Notes: a model not told the origin generated them from the sequence alone. A stretch of DNA of 64,000 nt from Dromaius novaehollandiae (GCF_036370855.1 NC_088111.1:18139501-18203500); one strand, 5' to 3'. Positions 35,946 through 50,017 are shown, numbered from the stretch's first letter. Program-made: numbers and translations.

Positions 35946-36539
35946 ACCTGATCACTGAATCCAATTGCTTTAAAAGTAGAGAACACCTAGATCTGGCCTA
36001 CAAGGCTGTCTCGCTCTGAGTGCTCCCAGGTGACTCATCCCCACGGGACAGAGGAGCTGTTTGCATGGCTGCGCTCCCACGTGTGCCAGCCAGACGCACT
36101 GCAAGGAGGGACCTCGCATGCAGACAGCGTTGCCTCAGCCCAGGCCCCTTTGCAGCACATCCTACAGCGCGGATTGGGTGTCCAAGAGGCGTTTGGTGAC
36201 GCAGAAACAGCCCCTTTCCTGCAGCCTGTCCCCATCTACCCTCTGGCAAACCATAGTTTGAGATGTGGATTGAATAAACCCTCAGGACTGGGGGAGAAGC
36301 TGGTTGCTGTTTTAAGCCTGGCTGGGTCCAAACCCACAAATTTCGCCTCCAAGAAGGAAACCCAGCTCCTTGTGCTCCTCCTTGGCTGCCCAGCTGTGGC
36401 CCTCCTGCTTCGCAGAGGCCGGGCAGAGCTCCACGCTCTCCTCTGGCAGCGGCTGGCCCCGCAGCGGAGCCCTTGGCCCAATACAGCAAGGCTGCCGCGG
36501 CGGCTCAGCTTGCCTTGCTTTTTGCCCCGCAGCTAGTGG
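34922..36539. other. upstream region of NLRC3, 5' UTR exon(s) not located
   Basis: GC-moderate sequence upstream of the first NLRC3 exon I can place. It holds a (TG)16 run and a 162-codon minus-strand frame at 35498-35986 that has no domain and runs through the TG repeat. The NLRC3 promoter may lie here or further right. Confidence 0.4.
35911..35942. repeat. (TG)16 microsatellite
   Basis: A perfect TG dinucleotide run of 16 units, followed by TACACC. Confidence 0.95.
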
Positions 36540-36770
36540 CTTGTGCAATTAGGATACAGGAGTCAATTAAAGGAGCTCTGTGATCAACTTACTGCTAAAT
36601 TTTCACTCTTTGCTGATGCCTTGTTGTTTCTAACTGGTCTGGTAAGTTCAATTAAGCAGGCACTGTTTCCCCTCTGCTGTGTAACCAGTAACATGGCCAA
36701 AATGAAAGATTTTTTTTTCCTGTTTGTAGTGATGTTTCTCTGTTGGTCTTTTCTCCAAAATACGACCAGA
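36540..36770. promoter_or_regulatory. candidate conserved non-coding element (homeobox-motif cluster)
   Basis: An abrupt AT-rich island after GC-rich sequence, with CAATTAG, TCAATTAAAG and TCAATTAAG (homeodomain-type ATTA cores) within about 120 bases. It looks like a vertebrate enhancer by motif content only. Conservation could not be tested. Confidence 0.25.
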
Positions 36771-39700
36771 TAACAAAAGCCCTTTGGGGACAACCTGTTC
36801 TAATGCCAGAGATTATTTGATCGTGTTCTCTGGTGCTATTTCAAAATATAATACTGCTGCTGGAAGTCAGCAGCCTTGGTTTAGCTCATGCAAGGGGGTC
36901 TGACCTACAGAATAAAGCAGAACAAATAATGCAGTGTCATCATTTATTTCTGCTTCCAATAGAAAAGTTTCACTTGGATGCAGCTCTAGGGCAGCCCAGT
37001 GGATGCTGGCTTACTCTGGAGGCTGCATCCTAGTTAGGCGAGGGGTGTTATGTCCTCTTATATGAGCTGTCTGAGGGCAGAGGCCAGTCAAAGCCAATCT
37101 CTATAACCCCCAGAGAGATGCAAAGCATTTCCAGGGCACGATCCAGTCCATCATGAGACCGCTGGGATGATTTGCCTTCTGGAAGTGCCGTGCTCCCCAG
37201 TGCTGGAAGCTGCAAAGCAGCGTCCACAGCCATCCTGTGTGCGAGGAGCTCAGCAGGGCACCCCTGCGCCCGGCCAGAGCCCGGCCAGGTATGTGGGTAC
37301 GTAGCTACGGCGGGAGCCGGGCAGACCCTGTCCTGGGGACAGGGAGAAAATAGTGACACGTGCTTGTAGCTGGCCACGCTTTGCTGCTCGCCTGTGCTGG
37401 GCACCCTGCACACCTCCTGCCACCCTCGCGCAGCCGAGTGAGCTCGGGCAGCAAGGACGAAGCCAAGCACTGAGCAGCAGAGCTCAGTCAAGGGGTCTGG
37501 GTCCCCCCACGTGCCAACCCACGAGGTCGTGGGACGCGTGGGGCACTTGCAGGCAGCAAACCCGGCCCAGCGGGCACAGGAGCCCAAATCCCGCACGCTG
37601 TATGTCCTTGGCCCTACTGTCAGCACAGCGAGGCGCCAGTCAGAGCCACAGTCCCTGCCCAGCGTCTGCCTCCCCGGGCAGCGGCGTCTCCGCAGTGCGG
37701 CAGGCTCAGCCGCCCGAGGGGCCGCGGGCAGCTCCTGCGACTCCCTCCCCGGCAGCCTGTCCAGCCGGGAGGCTGCCGAGGCCGCGTGCCCGGAGGAGCA
37801 GTGATCCGGTGACGGCTTGTTTCTGTCCTGCCTTGCTGCCTGCGTCCCTGGTGGCACCGAGGTAATAAGATGAAGTACAGGAGGTTGCACAGCCTAACTG
37901 ATGAATGACATCTGCAAGCCCCAGGGAGGGAAATTGGGGATTTTGCTTGCAAGAACTTGGCATTAACGTTTTTTTGCCATGTTTGCTGAGCTGTAAGAGC
38001 TCAGCCCAGGAGTAGTGCAGGGGGACTGCGGGGCTGACTCATTGCCTGACTTCAAACATCACCTCTCCCTCCCTTGTCCTTTGCCTCCCTTCCAAGCTTC
38101 CCGGGGACTAATGATGAGAAACACTTGGAAAGAGAAACCTTCTTTCTGTTGGTCATCTTGCAGTAAAATCAGCCATTTCCTTCCCATACCCCACCCAAAA
38201 GCAGAGCACTCCCATGTCACTGTCAGAGTCCCAGGAGCATCTGTCTGCCTGGTGGGTTGCTACAGGACATGGGGCTCTGGGGACATGGGGACTGTCCCCC
38301 ACCGAGCCAGGGCGAGTGAGGAGGCAATGCGCATGAAGGCTTCTGCTGCCAGTCCCCTGGGCACAGCAGCAAATTTGCCAGAAGGGACGCAGTCCTGCTC
38401 TGATTTTTAACAATGCTTCTGTCTTCCAGCAGAAAATTCTTCCATCTGAGGATTTCTAGTCAACACTGATGTCTTCTCCTAATGGAGCTTCGAGCATGTG
38501 TCCTCACTCGTGCCATGCAGGTAGCAGGTACTGCTCTTCCTGAATGTTGCTACGTGCCACTTGCACGGCTCGCTGGAACTGTGCAGTCCCTAACTGTGCA
38601 AATCAGCGCCTGAGGGTCACCAGCCCAGGGCTGGAAGGGCCCTAGACGTGCGCAGGCAGACGCGGGCAGCCAGCTACTGCCCAGCCGCTGCATTCGTCAC
38701 TGGCCGGTTTCCTGTTCAAGACTCAAACTGCCTGATGGCAACGCTGGAAATAAATGGATCGAATCATCACTACTTTGCTCATCTTTGGCTCTGTTTGGGT
38801 AAATGCACACTGGGCTGTTCCTGAATGCCAACCTAGGACAAAACAAACTCGCTAGATGCAAGGGCAAGGAGCAGTCCCAGGACAGCTACAGCACAAGGGT
38901 GACTGGAGGTAACGGGCTGTTTACCTTGCTGCTCTCCCCAGCCGCTCACATCTTCCTCCTGTAATGAGGTGGCTTTGGTTTTCATATGGCAATAATCCTT
39001 CATCGGACAGAACCGTTTTCCTGTTTTCTGTGAATCCACTGAGGCCTGAGGGTCTCCCCATACCCAGCTTCACACTGGGAGCCAGGGCCACCGCAGCAGC
39101 CACCAGCAGCACTACAGCTGTGCCAGGCTATGACACTTGGAAACCAGAAACCCGTGGTCGTCACCGCGCATGCAGCTATGCAGGGGCTCGTGGGCAGCTC
39201 CGCCAGCGGCAGATGACACAACGCACACCCAACCGGGTTAGCGCTGGGGCTGCTTTACAGCGCCCCTTGCAAACCTTGCGGTGTGCCTCCTTCCAGGGCC
39301 TTTGCATGCCACACTTTGCTTGCCGCTGAGCAATACATTGCCCCCACACCCAGCAGAGGCAGCACGGTTCTCTCGTCTCGTCTGAGTCAGAAAATACCAC
39401 AGGCCGAGGCTCCGCTGCTCAGCTTGAAAGCAGACTGCAGCAGCCACGGTGTCGGTGCATGCAGCCGGGCTCTCACCGCAGCTGCAAGGCATTCGGGCAC
39501 CCGCGCGTGCAACCAGCCGAACGAAGCTGCTGTCACACACCGTCACCCCTTTTACATGCTGTTTGTGGAACTGCAGTATGGAGTGGTACCCTTCAAGTAT
39601 CAGGGCAGTCCGGTTAATACCTAGAGCAGCCCTTTGCTGGCTGTGGCTTGCAGAGCCTTTGGGGGCCAGGCCGGCTCTGGCAGGCTGGGGACTGCTTTAG

Positions 39701-42700
39701 TGCCCAGTCTTTGCAGGCACCGAACTGTTGGGCAAGAGCTGGCTACTCTCCTGGACAGCTGCAGGGCTCCGCATATGGAAAACAACTGAAAATGGCTCAT
39801 CTGTAGCATGTAGGTATGTTATAAAGCTTCTTATATTAATTGCATTATGAACCAGGTGCCTCAAGGACCAAAGAAATGCCTGTTCCAGCGTAGCTACATG
39901 CCCCGAAACAAGCAGAACCCCTCGTTCCTGTGCTCGCCTGCTCCCAGCCCCATCGCCACCGTGGCTGGGGAAGCCCATGGAGCCACTTAATCAAAGAGCT
40001 CTGGTCTGGGGCGATGTCGTTCAGATCTGTCTCCAGCCAGTGAACCAAACCCAACAGCCCAGCACCCCGTCTCCTTTGTGGTTTCTCCCCTGCAGACACA
40101 GCAGCAGCATTTGCTCAGAGAGAAACCAGCCTACGAGCTCTTGCCACCATTTCCTGACGCGCGCTGGGTTTCCTCCCCGCAGCGCCCGGCCTGGCATGGC
40201 TCCCCGAGCCGAGACCATGCGATGACAGCCAGGTCCCCAGGTCCAGGTCAGGGAGAAGAGCCCCACGGCACTGGCGATTCCCGGCTGGCCGATGGCAGAG
40301 GGAGCCACTGGCCATAGGCGATGCCCATGACAAGTTAGCTGGGGCGATCTTTAACTTTGAGCCTGCCAGAAAGCTTGGGTGGTGGCAGTTGCTCTAGCTG
40401 AAAGACTGGAAGTCTCCCTTAGGAACCCGCTGTCGGAGCAGCGCTGGTCTTTTTCTTTTCTGCCACGTATCCGCTGTGACTTGATCCCAGCTTTCAGTGG
40501 CCCTTGGTCACTGAGTTGCACACGGAAACAACCAGGCCAACGTTTCCAACATTAGATACCTCTCACCTGATCGTTTTTGCAAATCCTTAACTCAAGATGC
40601 AGGCTGCCACCTTTTGGCAGAACCGAAAAGAATTAACAAAACGCTGTTTAAGTGAAGCAATGGAGTATTTTCTACATTATACCCAATTATGAAACTTGCA
40701 GATTTGCAAGTAATTCACCTATCACCTAAGCTTGCATATGACTGTAAGCTTTAGTCTTGCTTTTTTGGTCCGGATTTAATGCTTGCAGAATTATTGCAAT
40801 TACAGAGTGAGTTTCCCAGGTGCACGCTCCCGCCAGGCCCTCCTGTGCTTACCAGGAGGACTTTCTCCAAAATTACAGAGGCCATTTTAACCCAGACAGT
40901 GTTCGGAGCCCCTGTCCTGTAGCTACCATTTACTGCGAAGTGTCGCCGCAAGATCTGGAGCTGAGATCTGCCGCGCTCACGCCATGCGCTGCAGGCGGCT
41001 GCAGCTGCTGGGTAGCCTGGGGCGGCCAGGTCACTCTCCTTGCGTGACCAGGAGTCCGCACAGCAGCGGGCAGTGCTAAAGGCTGTAGGTGCCCCAAGGT
41101 CTCCTGGATATCCCAATAGCCCCAACAGCAAATCTTGCCAGAAGAACAACCATCGATCTTTGGATAATTCCAACCAGACAAAAAAATGAAGCGAAGTTCA
41201 GAGAGGAGGCATCCCACAGGGCACTGCTACACCTCACAAGCTTCAGACTGAAAAATGATGCATTTACTGAGCTGGTCGTGTCCCCAGGACAAGCTTTAAC
41301 GTGTATGCGTACGCAGCTAATTGAAAAGCCGCTCTCCCTGGGAACACTCTCTTCGTTCCTTGCCAGGACCTCAGTTCTCAGGACACCAGTGTGAAAAGCG
41401 AGAAGGAAACGCTGCCAGTCTGCCACTGTAACGAATGTCGGCCTCCCCCTCTGCCCCCAGAGCTGGCTGCAGCCTCCGAGGGGCCGGGGGGCTCACGGAG
41501 CCGCGGGACCCTGCTGCCCCGCGGACGGTGCGGCTCTCAGCGCCTGGGGCCAGGCGCCGGCACCCCTGCAGAGCCGCAGCTTCGAAACGCCCGAGCCAGC
41601 TGCGAGTTCTCAAGAAAGAAACTTCCGTGCAATATCTACTTGGCGCCGCAATCTCATCAGATGACCCCAAATGCCGCACGTCTGGATCTGGAGAGCCCTT
41701 CCAGGCCGTGGTCAAACCGCAGCCGCTGCGAGCAGTGACGGTGACGTCTCCCTAGGCGACAGCACCCAGCCCGTGCTCCAGCTGCTCCTCACCCCCAGCC
41801 CAATGCCTATAGGATACGTGCTCTTCCTAACGACCTTGGTGATTAAACAAGAGCAGGATTAAGCCGAATGCACGGACTGCAGTCGAGGTGGAGCACCGTT
41901 GGCAGCCCAGCCTCCTGCCCGGTGCACACAGCCTCCCCTTGCAGCGTGCTCTGCATGGCTGCACGTCCCCGCCAGCACCGCCAAGCTTCAGTGCCTTGAC
42001 CTGACTCCTCCGCCTGTGGTTTGCACGTAGGATTTGGGGATCCCTTTGAGTGAAAAGGCCTCAGGAGGCACCAGATGCAAATGTTCAGACTTCAGTGTTG
42101 CTGTTCTCTCGGGCTGCACTCAGAAAAGGCCTGGAGATCCTATTTCCCAGGGAAGGAACTGTGGGTGCAGCTCAGCAGAGGAGATGTCAAGGCCCATCCC
42201 AAACTGCTGACGGATCCAAGACTCCGGCTCTTTCTTTGGTGCACCTGGCTCATAGGCAACATAGTGCAACTTTGCACTGTGCCACAGGCAGGTATGTAAG
42301 TTATCTCATCCCTGGCTATTTGCTACATATTGGGGGTTTCTTTGGTTTTTTTTTTTTTAAGTGGAATGAATTCATCTAAATGCCATTAACATGGGGGGCA
42401 AAAACTGATGATGCTATAAAGCAGAGCGACTTTGCAATAGCCCCACAAATGGGACGCCTGGCTGCGGCTGCCTCCATGCCTCGTCCGTGCAGTTGGGGGC
42501 AGACAGGAGGGGACAGAACTGGCGACCAGCACTTGGCCCCCACGAGGGCCGATGCTCATCCCCAACGCTTAGGACCATTCCTTGAACCTCTCCACTTCTC
42601 ACCAAGCTGTAGGAGTGGGATGGCAACCCAGGAAGGGCACCTGGGAGCACAGCTGGGAAGAGCTGGGATGTTTCACCACAGCAAAGTCAGTGCCAGGCAC

Positions 42701-44689
42701 CACGGCACCAGCTCCCACCCATACCAGCATCTCAGACCTGAGCACGAGGCTGCCCCAAGCCAGTCTCCTTGGCCAGGGAGATTTCCATGAGGTGCCACTG
42801 GGAATTAGTCTCTTCTTGCCTGTGCCTGTGACCTTTCTAGCACAGCTCCTCACGCCACTGCAGATAAGCCCAGCACAGTACAGCGACTCCATTTCACACA
42901 GTTGTCGCAGCAAATGGTCTCCAGTGACTCTTCTCCATGCTAGAGTGCCAAGCGATGCCTTCCCCTCCCTCCAGACCCCTCCCAAGCGATCCCCTCCATG
43001 AGAAAAACAGCAGAGTTCAAAGCAGCCCCACCAAAACCTTACCTCGGCTTCGTGCCACCTTCTCCAGGTGTCCGCGTGAGCAGGAGCGGGGAGAGAGCAT
43101 CCCTAGTCACAGCAAGAGTGCCTTCGGCCTCCGCGCCTCTCCATCGCCTGGGCCGCGGCTGCCAGCAAGCCTGCTGACCCGGGCAGCGGTGGCCCCCTCC
43201 AAGCCTTGATTTGTCGCCGCCTTGACGTTGAAGTTCAAGAAAGAAAATGGAAGCCGTATGCCTCTGTTTCACGGGACCTTCCCCTGCCCCTCCAGGGAGG
43301 CACGGAGCAGCTGGCGGGAGGTGGGGACCCCCAGAGCCGGGGCACCCACAGATGGGCGATGCCACGGGCAGCACTGGGGAAGGTGGTTACGGCGTCCCCC
43401 ACCCCACCGCTGCTGTCGTTCCAGCTGAGTCGCTTTTCTCTCTTTCAGTTTGCTCCTCGCCCCTTCCTGCGCTGCGGGTCTCGCTTGATCTTCCTTCCTG
43501 CCCGCGCAGAGCTGCCAGACTGCCGTGTATGCAAATTGCTGCGCGTATTTACTGAGAAACCCGCGGCCTCCGTGCAGCACCGCGTAACCACCCACATCCT
43601 ATCTGAACCCCAGACTCGGGCAGCGCCGGGCCCGTCTCGGCAGGACGGGGAGATGCCCAGCACACGGCCGCTTCCCGAGCCAGGGCGGCTTTCTCCCAGG
43701 AGAGCTGCAGCTCGTCTGAGCGATGTGCAAATTAAAACAAATTCCCTTGCAGCAAAACCACGAGGAGCAAAGCCAGGAGCACCAAGCTGAGTTTTTTCCT
43801 GCTTTGTACATCCTCACCATGATGTTCAGCCATGAACATCAAGCTGGGTTTAAAACCATGGGGAGAGCTCATTAAACAGGCTGGTGTCACAGCAGCTCAT
43901 CCCAAGCTGTTTCCCTTTGCTGGGCCACACAAGGAAACATATTTTTTTTCCCCCTCCACTGGGAAATTGAAGTTGTATCTTGAAAACATTGAAAGAGCAG
44001 AAGGGGCAGGAATCAGCTCTCCTTCCTCCGGAGCTGTTCTTCTGCCAGTGTTGAATGTTTGCTCTCATTCTCAGTTTATCTCTAAACAGATGGACCGACG
44101 CTCACCACAGAGCAAAGCCTTTACAGCCGAGGAGCCGGGACCACCGTAGCAAAGAGGGCTCGTTCCCACAGCCCCGCATCGCTGGGCTTGCTAGAAACAG
44201 TCTGCAGGAGGGGGACTGCCGTGAATGCCTCTTCTCCCAGTTCAGGTAAGTGATTTTGATCAGTTTTTTTTTTCTATTTCGGTTCATTCTGCTTTGCTGT
44301 ACAAAACCCTAACTTGCAAATACTCTATGTTTTGCTGGCATTTAGACAAATCCTATTGCTTCTGAGACGCTGAACTGACAGTTCCCCACGATGTTCGTAC
44401 TGGGTGAGTGGGCAGAGTGGAAGGGGACTTCTGCGCCGTGACCAAAGGCAAAGCTGCTTTCCTTGGATCCAGGTGTGGAAGTCAGTGTCCAGGAAAGGGA
44501 GGGAAGTGCATTGCATCGAAATGATGGGATAATTACGTGGCAAGGTGGGGGGTTTTCTTGGGCCGCAAGCTGCCCCTGCCAGGGGTGGCTTGGGAGTGGT
44601 CGGAGTAAGCAAAAATCTGCAATCAAAACAAACAAAAATAGCGCATCCTGTTATGATAACTGCCCTGGTGGGATCAGTTTGTATCTCGC
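36771..44689. other. intergenic, no gene recognised
   Basis: About 8 kb with patchy GC- and CpG-rich stretches (about 37400-37810, 41420-41760, 43440-43700) and long fortuitous open frames. I recognise no protein family and found no frame-consistent exon pairs. HMOX2, which neighbours NMRAL1 in human, is not visible. Confidence 0.5.
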
Positions 44690-44950
44690 AGGTAGCTGTA
44701 ATTAAGCTGCATCTGAATGGCTAATTGCACACCTGTACTGAAGAGGCCATACATTAGCCAAGCTCTAGCCTTGCCAAGCCCTAGGTCCTGGAAAAAGGAG
44801 AATATTTTTTTCAACTACTATCATTTTTGCCACAATGTTTTATGGATTATCTGATCCCATAATGCATTTTTGGTTTGTGTAATATATTCCGTAATGTACA
44901 TAAAACAGCACTCAGGATGTGTTCTGTACTGAATAAACCTACTCCTGGGT
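44690..44950. promoter_or_regulatory. candidate conserved non-coding element
   Basis: An AT-rich island containing GTAATTAAG, GGCTAATTGC and an E-box CACCTG within 45 bases, followed by a low-GC tract with ATAATGCAT and TAATATATT. Motif-based suggestion only. Confidence 0.25.
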
Positions 44951-45442
44951 GCAGAAAACAATTTCTAGTCTTAGCCATTTCCTGCAGAATTGCAGCTCCC
45001 ATCTAATCTCAGTTATCTCCCTGAGCAGAGTCTTCATCCTAAGCAATGGACTAACATGAACCCTTGAAAGACACAGCTTTCAACTGAGCAACTTGTTCCT
45101 GTCCCGGGTACTTCTTTAGGTGTGGATGTAAAAACAGAACATGTCCAGCTCAGAGCTCAGTGCCTGTCAGAGGTATTTCAGCCCTGTTCACAAACTTGAC
45201 CTGAAACTGCTGAGAGGCTTTGAATTTTGGATAATTTCTTTTAGCTACTGACTGATGCAATCCCTGAGGGTCACAGCTCCTGTTTAGCAGGTACCCAAGT
45301 GCCATGCTGATTTTCCTCGCTGTGCTGACCTGCAATCCTAGTAGAAGTCCCCTGTGAAGACACTTTCCTGTGGGACCAGGAGAAATTTTTTCCTTTTGCT
45401 TGGTAAGCGGTAGCCCTGGCAGTTCAGCACAGAAATCCTTTT

Positions 45443-45480
45443 AGTCCTAGAGTACAAAAACAGTCCTAGCGTACAAAAAT
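45443..45480. repeat. 19-bp tandem duplication
   Basis: Two head-to-tail copies of a 19-mer beginning agtcctag and containing gtacaaaaa, differing at two positions. About 45 bases further on, at 45526-45559, a 17-bp unit beginning gatccag is also imperfectly duplicated. Confidence 0.85.
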
Positions 45481-46549
45481 ACAGTAGCAGAAACAATGTC
45501 CATCAATCTTCTCTCATTTAGAGAAGATCCAGAGCTTGAGACGATCCAGGGCTTAAGAAGATCAGTTCCAGAGATGGACGAAGTTTTAGGGCTGTGGCCA
45601 GGACAGGGTCGTCCCTCTGTTACTTCTCACGTGCATTTGTTCCATGGCAGCACTTAGGGTCACCAGGGATTATGCGTTGCGATAGCCTCGACCTGATCTC
45701 CTTCCTACGTGTCCCATCCAGGGGCAGGTCATGCCCTTTGGAGGCAGCGGCCTTCTGCCTCCTCACTGGGCCTCTGTCTGCAGCCGCGGGAGATGGTTAT
45801 CAAGCACGGTCACAAGGCCGGCTGCCTTGTGTTTCCTTCCTGAGCACGGCCAGAAGGAAGGTTTCTTCTGCAGCCGCTCTCCTGCCCTGCGCCAAGCTCG
45901 GCTCCTGCGGCCGCCTCTCTGCGCTGCATTTCCAGCGCCTGCACCCAGCGCTCCCGGCCTGCGTCCCGGCCTGCCCTCCGAGTTCCCGGGGAACAGGCAG
46001 CTCGTGCTGTGGCCGGCTCGGCGAGGCGCCACGCATGGGTCATCTGCGTGGGTGGCATGGGCTGCTGGCCCGCCGGAGCCACCGGTGTCCCTGCAGCCGT
46101 TCCTGCCACCGCGCGGCTGGTCCGGGATCTTTTGCCCTCCACCAAGTCCGGCTGAAATTGGTGAGCGGACACGAGTGCTGGCAGGGCTCAGGGCCGGCCG
46201 GTCGGGGTGCGGTGAGCTGCGTCAGGTGAGGAAGCCTGGGTGAAAGCAGGAGCTCAGCCCTCCAGCCCCTGCTCCAGGGGCACCCATCCCGGGGGCACAG
46301 ACCCCACGCTCTGCTGGTCCCGGGATGTGCTTGGTAAGGGGTTAACATCTCTTCTCTCGGCAAGTATGAGATCTATTAGTAATTTCTGACTGTATCAGGA
46401 GGCTAGTTTGAAGCGGAGATGGCATCTGGGAATTCACATCAGCTGTCACCGTCCCTGTAAGCTGTGGCTAAAGATACCTCACACCAAAAATAGGGTCTGC
46501 GCGCAAGCCCCCGTCCGGGCCACACACCCACCTCCTTATCCCACTTCCT

Positions 46550-46680
46550 AAATTATTCATTTATGTTAATTAATGCATCTGAATTATTTATTTGCAAAGG
46601 TATAGGATCTGTCCCTCACACATTTTTGTGGGCCATTTATTCAATTCAGAAGCTAATTACCCGCTGTGCTTGCCAGCGTC
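46550..46680. promoter_or_regulatory. candidate conserved non-coding element
   Basis: An AT-rich island next to the CpG island, with GTTAATTAATGC, TGAATTATT and GCTAATTAC. It stands out sharply from the GC-rich flanks. Motif-based suggestion only. Confidence 0.25.
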
Positions 46681-47279
46681 GACATCTCAAGTTTCCAGCA
46701 GGATGAATTTGACACGTTCATTAAGTACAGAGCTAGGCAGCATCTTTAATCTTCCGGTGAAGCTTGCGAATGGCGCAGAGGCTGGTGGGATGGTTGGGAG
46801 AAGGCCAGAGCTGAACCAGCCCTTCCTGACCGGTCTGGGTGGTTTGGCGAAGGGGGTTCCTGGGCAGGCGGTGCTCCTAGGGGATGGATGCTCCTGGAGA
46901 GCCGCTCGGGAAGGGACGGGAGGAGAGCGGGACGCGGGGACTGAACCGAACCGGGCAGCGTGGCAGCGACGTAGGGCTGGGTAGCGCTCAGATGAGGTGG
47001 AGGACGTCACCTGGCGAGGCGGTAAGTTCCCCAGCGGTTAGCGGATCGAAGCGCAGGCAGGACAGCCCTCCCCGGCTTGCTGCGTCCGCTCTGCTGCCCC
47101 GGGAAGCTGCAGGATTGGGGCGGAAGCCTCGCGTCAGGCTTCCTGCACTGGCCCGCGCAGCGGGACCTGCCAGCTGGCCTGATTCCCAAGTGTGTGGATT
47201 TGCAAAGTTTAGTACGCCTCCTGGAATGGTTGTAGTTCCTAACTGCTTCCCGGCAGGCTGGTACAGCTGCTCCCTGCAC

Positions 47280-48100
47280 GGTGTAAGAACTGAAGTGGAG
47301 GAGGACGGCGCAGCTGCGGCCGCTCTCGCAGAGCTGGCCCGGACGGCGCCATGAGGCCGCGCGGGCTGCAGGAAACCGCAGGTCCCCGAGCAGCGGCGCT
47401 CGGCGCGGGCCGCGGGCTAGAGGAGGGGAGGGCAAGGAACGAGAGGCAGCTCTCCGGTGACCGGCGCTGGGGAGGGAACGCGGCGCCGGGTGCGCACCCA
47501 GGGCTGCTGCGCCGGGCCACGCGGCGCCGGTGCCGCTGCAGAGCTCCGGGAGCGGGACGAGCCGCCCGCCGGGCCAAGCGGCAGCCGCCACGGGGAGGGG
47601 AGGGGCCTCCGGGAGGGGCGGGGCCTTCTGGGGCGGGGCGGGGCCGAGCCCGGTCTCCCCGCTCCCCTGCAGGGGGGTCGTGGCTCCCCGCGCGGGGCCG
47701 GGGCCGGGGCCGGAGCCGAGGGCGGTCCCCGGGCTGCGGTCGGTAGCGGGGCGAGCGCCCCGGTTCCCCGGCGCTGTCGGGCCTCGCCCTCGGCCGGGCC
47801 GCCCGCGCAGGTGCGGCGGGGCCGGGCTGGGCTCTGCCGGCGGCCGCGGGGAGCCCCGCGGTGCGGTGCGGGCCGGGCCGGGCCGGGCGCTCGCGGAGCG
47901 GCAGCGGGAGGCGGCGCGGGTGGGAGCGGGGCGGCGGCGCGGGGCCGGGCCGGGCCTCGGGGCGCCCTGCCGTAGCTCTCGCGCAGCCTCGCCAGCCCTG
48001 GTGCCTCGAGGGTCCGGCGCGGAAGGAGCCCGGGGCTTTGCGAGCAGACCGGGCCCTGTTCCTGCGGCGCCAGAAGCTCCATCCCTGTTTGCCCCGTAAG
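47280..48100. promoter_or_regulatory. strong CpG island, presumed NMRAL1 promoter
   Basis: Extremely GC- and CpG-dense, with GC boxes (ggggcgggg type) and G-run clusters at 47591-47647 able to form G-quadruplexes. It sits just 5' of the NMRAL1 remnants on the plus strand, the usual place for that gene's promoter. Long open frames on both strands (up to 447 codons) are a by-product of the base composition. Confidence 0.6.
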
Positions 48101-48492
48101 TCAAATGGCCCCGGGATCTGGTGCCGGGGGTCGCTAACCTCGGAGCACCGCTGAGGGAGCTGCCCGCGAGTCTGGGCCGCAGGAGGGGGACGGCTCTGCT
48201 CCGCGGGGGCTTTCCGGGCTGAGCCAGGGCGCTGGCTGGCTGCGCTTCCCTGCCCGTGGGGCCTTGGTCCACAGACCCCGGGGCCTTCCCCAGGGGGTAG
48301 GACTTCACCCCCGGACAGCGTGGTGGCTTCACAAGGTGGAACGCTGACAAGTCTAGACAGCAGTGAGCAAAGATCTGTCAGGGTGGAGGTGTTATCCATA
48401 GCACATCTTTAGGAGCGGCTGTTTCTGTGCTTGGTGGAGCAGCTGGGAGCAAAGCTGGAGGGTTTATGATCCTTCAAATGTGCGATGGGGTA

Positions 48493-49541
<1,049 letters not shown>

Positions 49542-50017
49542 TGAGGTCTCCAAGAAGACCCAGGGTCCAGGTGGTCGTTAGCAAGGCTGCAGACTGGGCC
49601 TTTGCTGCTTGCTGCATCGGGTCAGATCCAGAACAAGCTCCTGAGGGCTTGTGTTGTGTGAAGGATTTCCCCACAACCACCATTGCCACCTCCCCCCCCT
49701 GCCCCTTTACATGCTGGCCTTGGAGGAGGGGTGGACTAGGGTCTTCATCCAGCCTCCCACCAGTGTGCTCTGGCTAAGGCTTTTCTCCACCCTGTCTCCA
49801 TACTGCAGGGCTGTTGCCTCTTTTATACAAACCCAACTGAAATGACTTGTGGAGCAGCAGCAGTAAAAGAAAGGCAGATCCCACCTCACCAGTGGAGATA
49901 GCTTAGCAGACTGCTCTGCTACTGTTCGCCTTCCTTGCATGGTTTAAGTGGGGATGGAGGGTCACCTGTGAAATACCCCAGCCCTGTGAAGATATTTTCT
50001 TCTAATTCTTCTCACAG

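Noticed and set aside
35498-35986. 162-codon minus-strand frame upstream of NLRC3
   Set aside because: Runs through the (TG)16 microsatellite as a His-Thr repeat. No domain, and no junction that joins it to NLRC3.
37048-37890. 280-codon minus-strand frame
   Set aside because: No recognisable domain, GC-rich composition, competing frames on both strands, and no splice partners.
45594-46243. 211- and 170-codon overlapping plus-strand frames
   Set aside because: Two overlapping frames of similar length in a CpG-rich stretch, with Cys/Arg/Pro-rich noise and no family match.
47007-48399. Minus-strand open frames of 447 and 386 codons, and long plus-strand frames, over the CpG island
   Set aside because: GC-rich sequence lacks stops in all frames. 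The translations are Pro/Arg/Ala/Gly low-complexity with no domain, and overlap in several frames at once.
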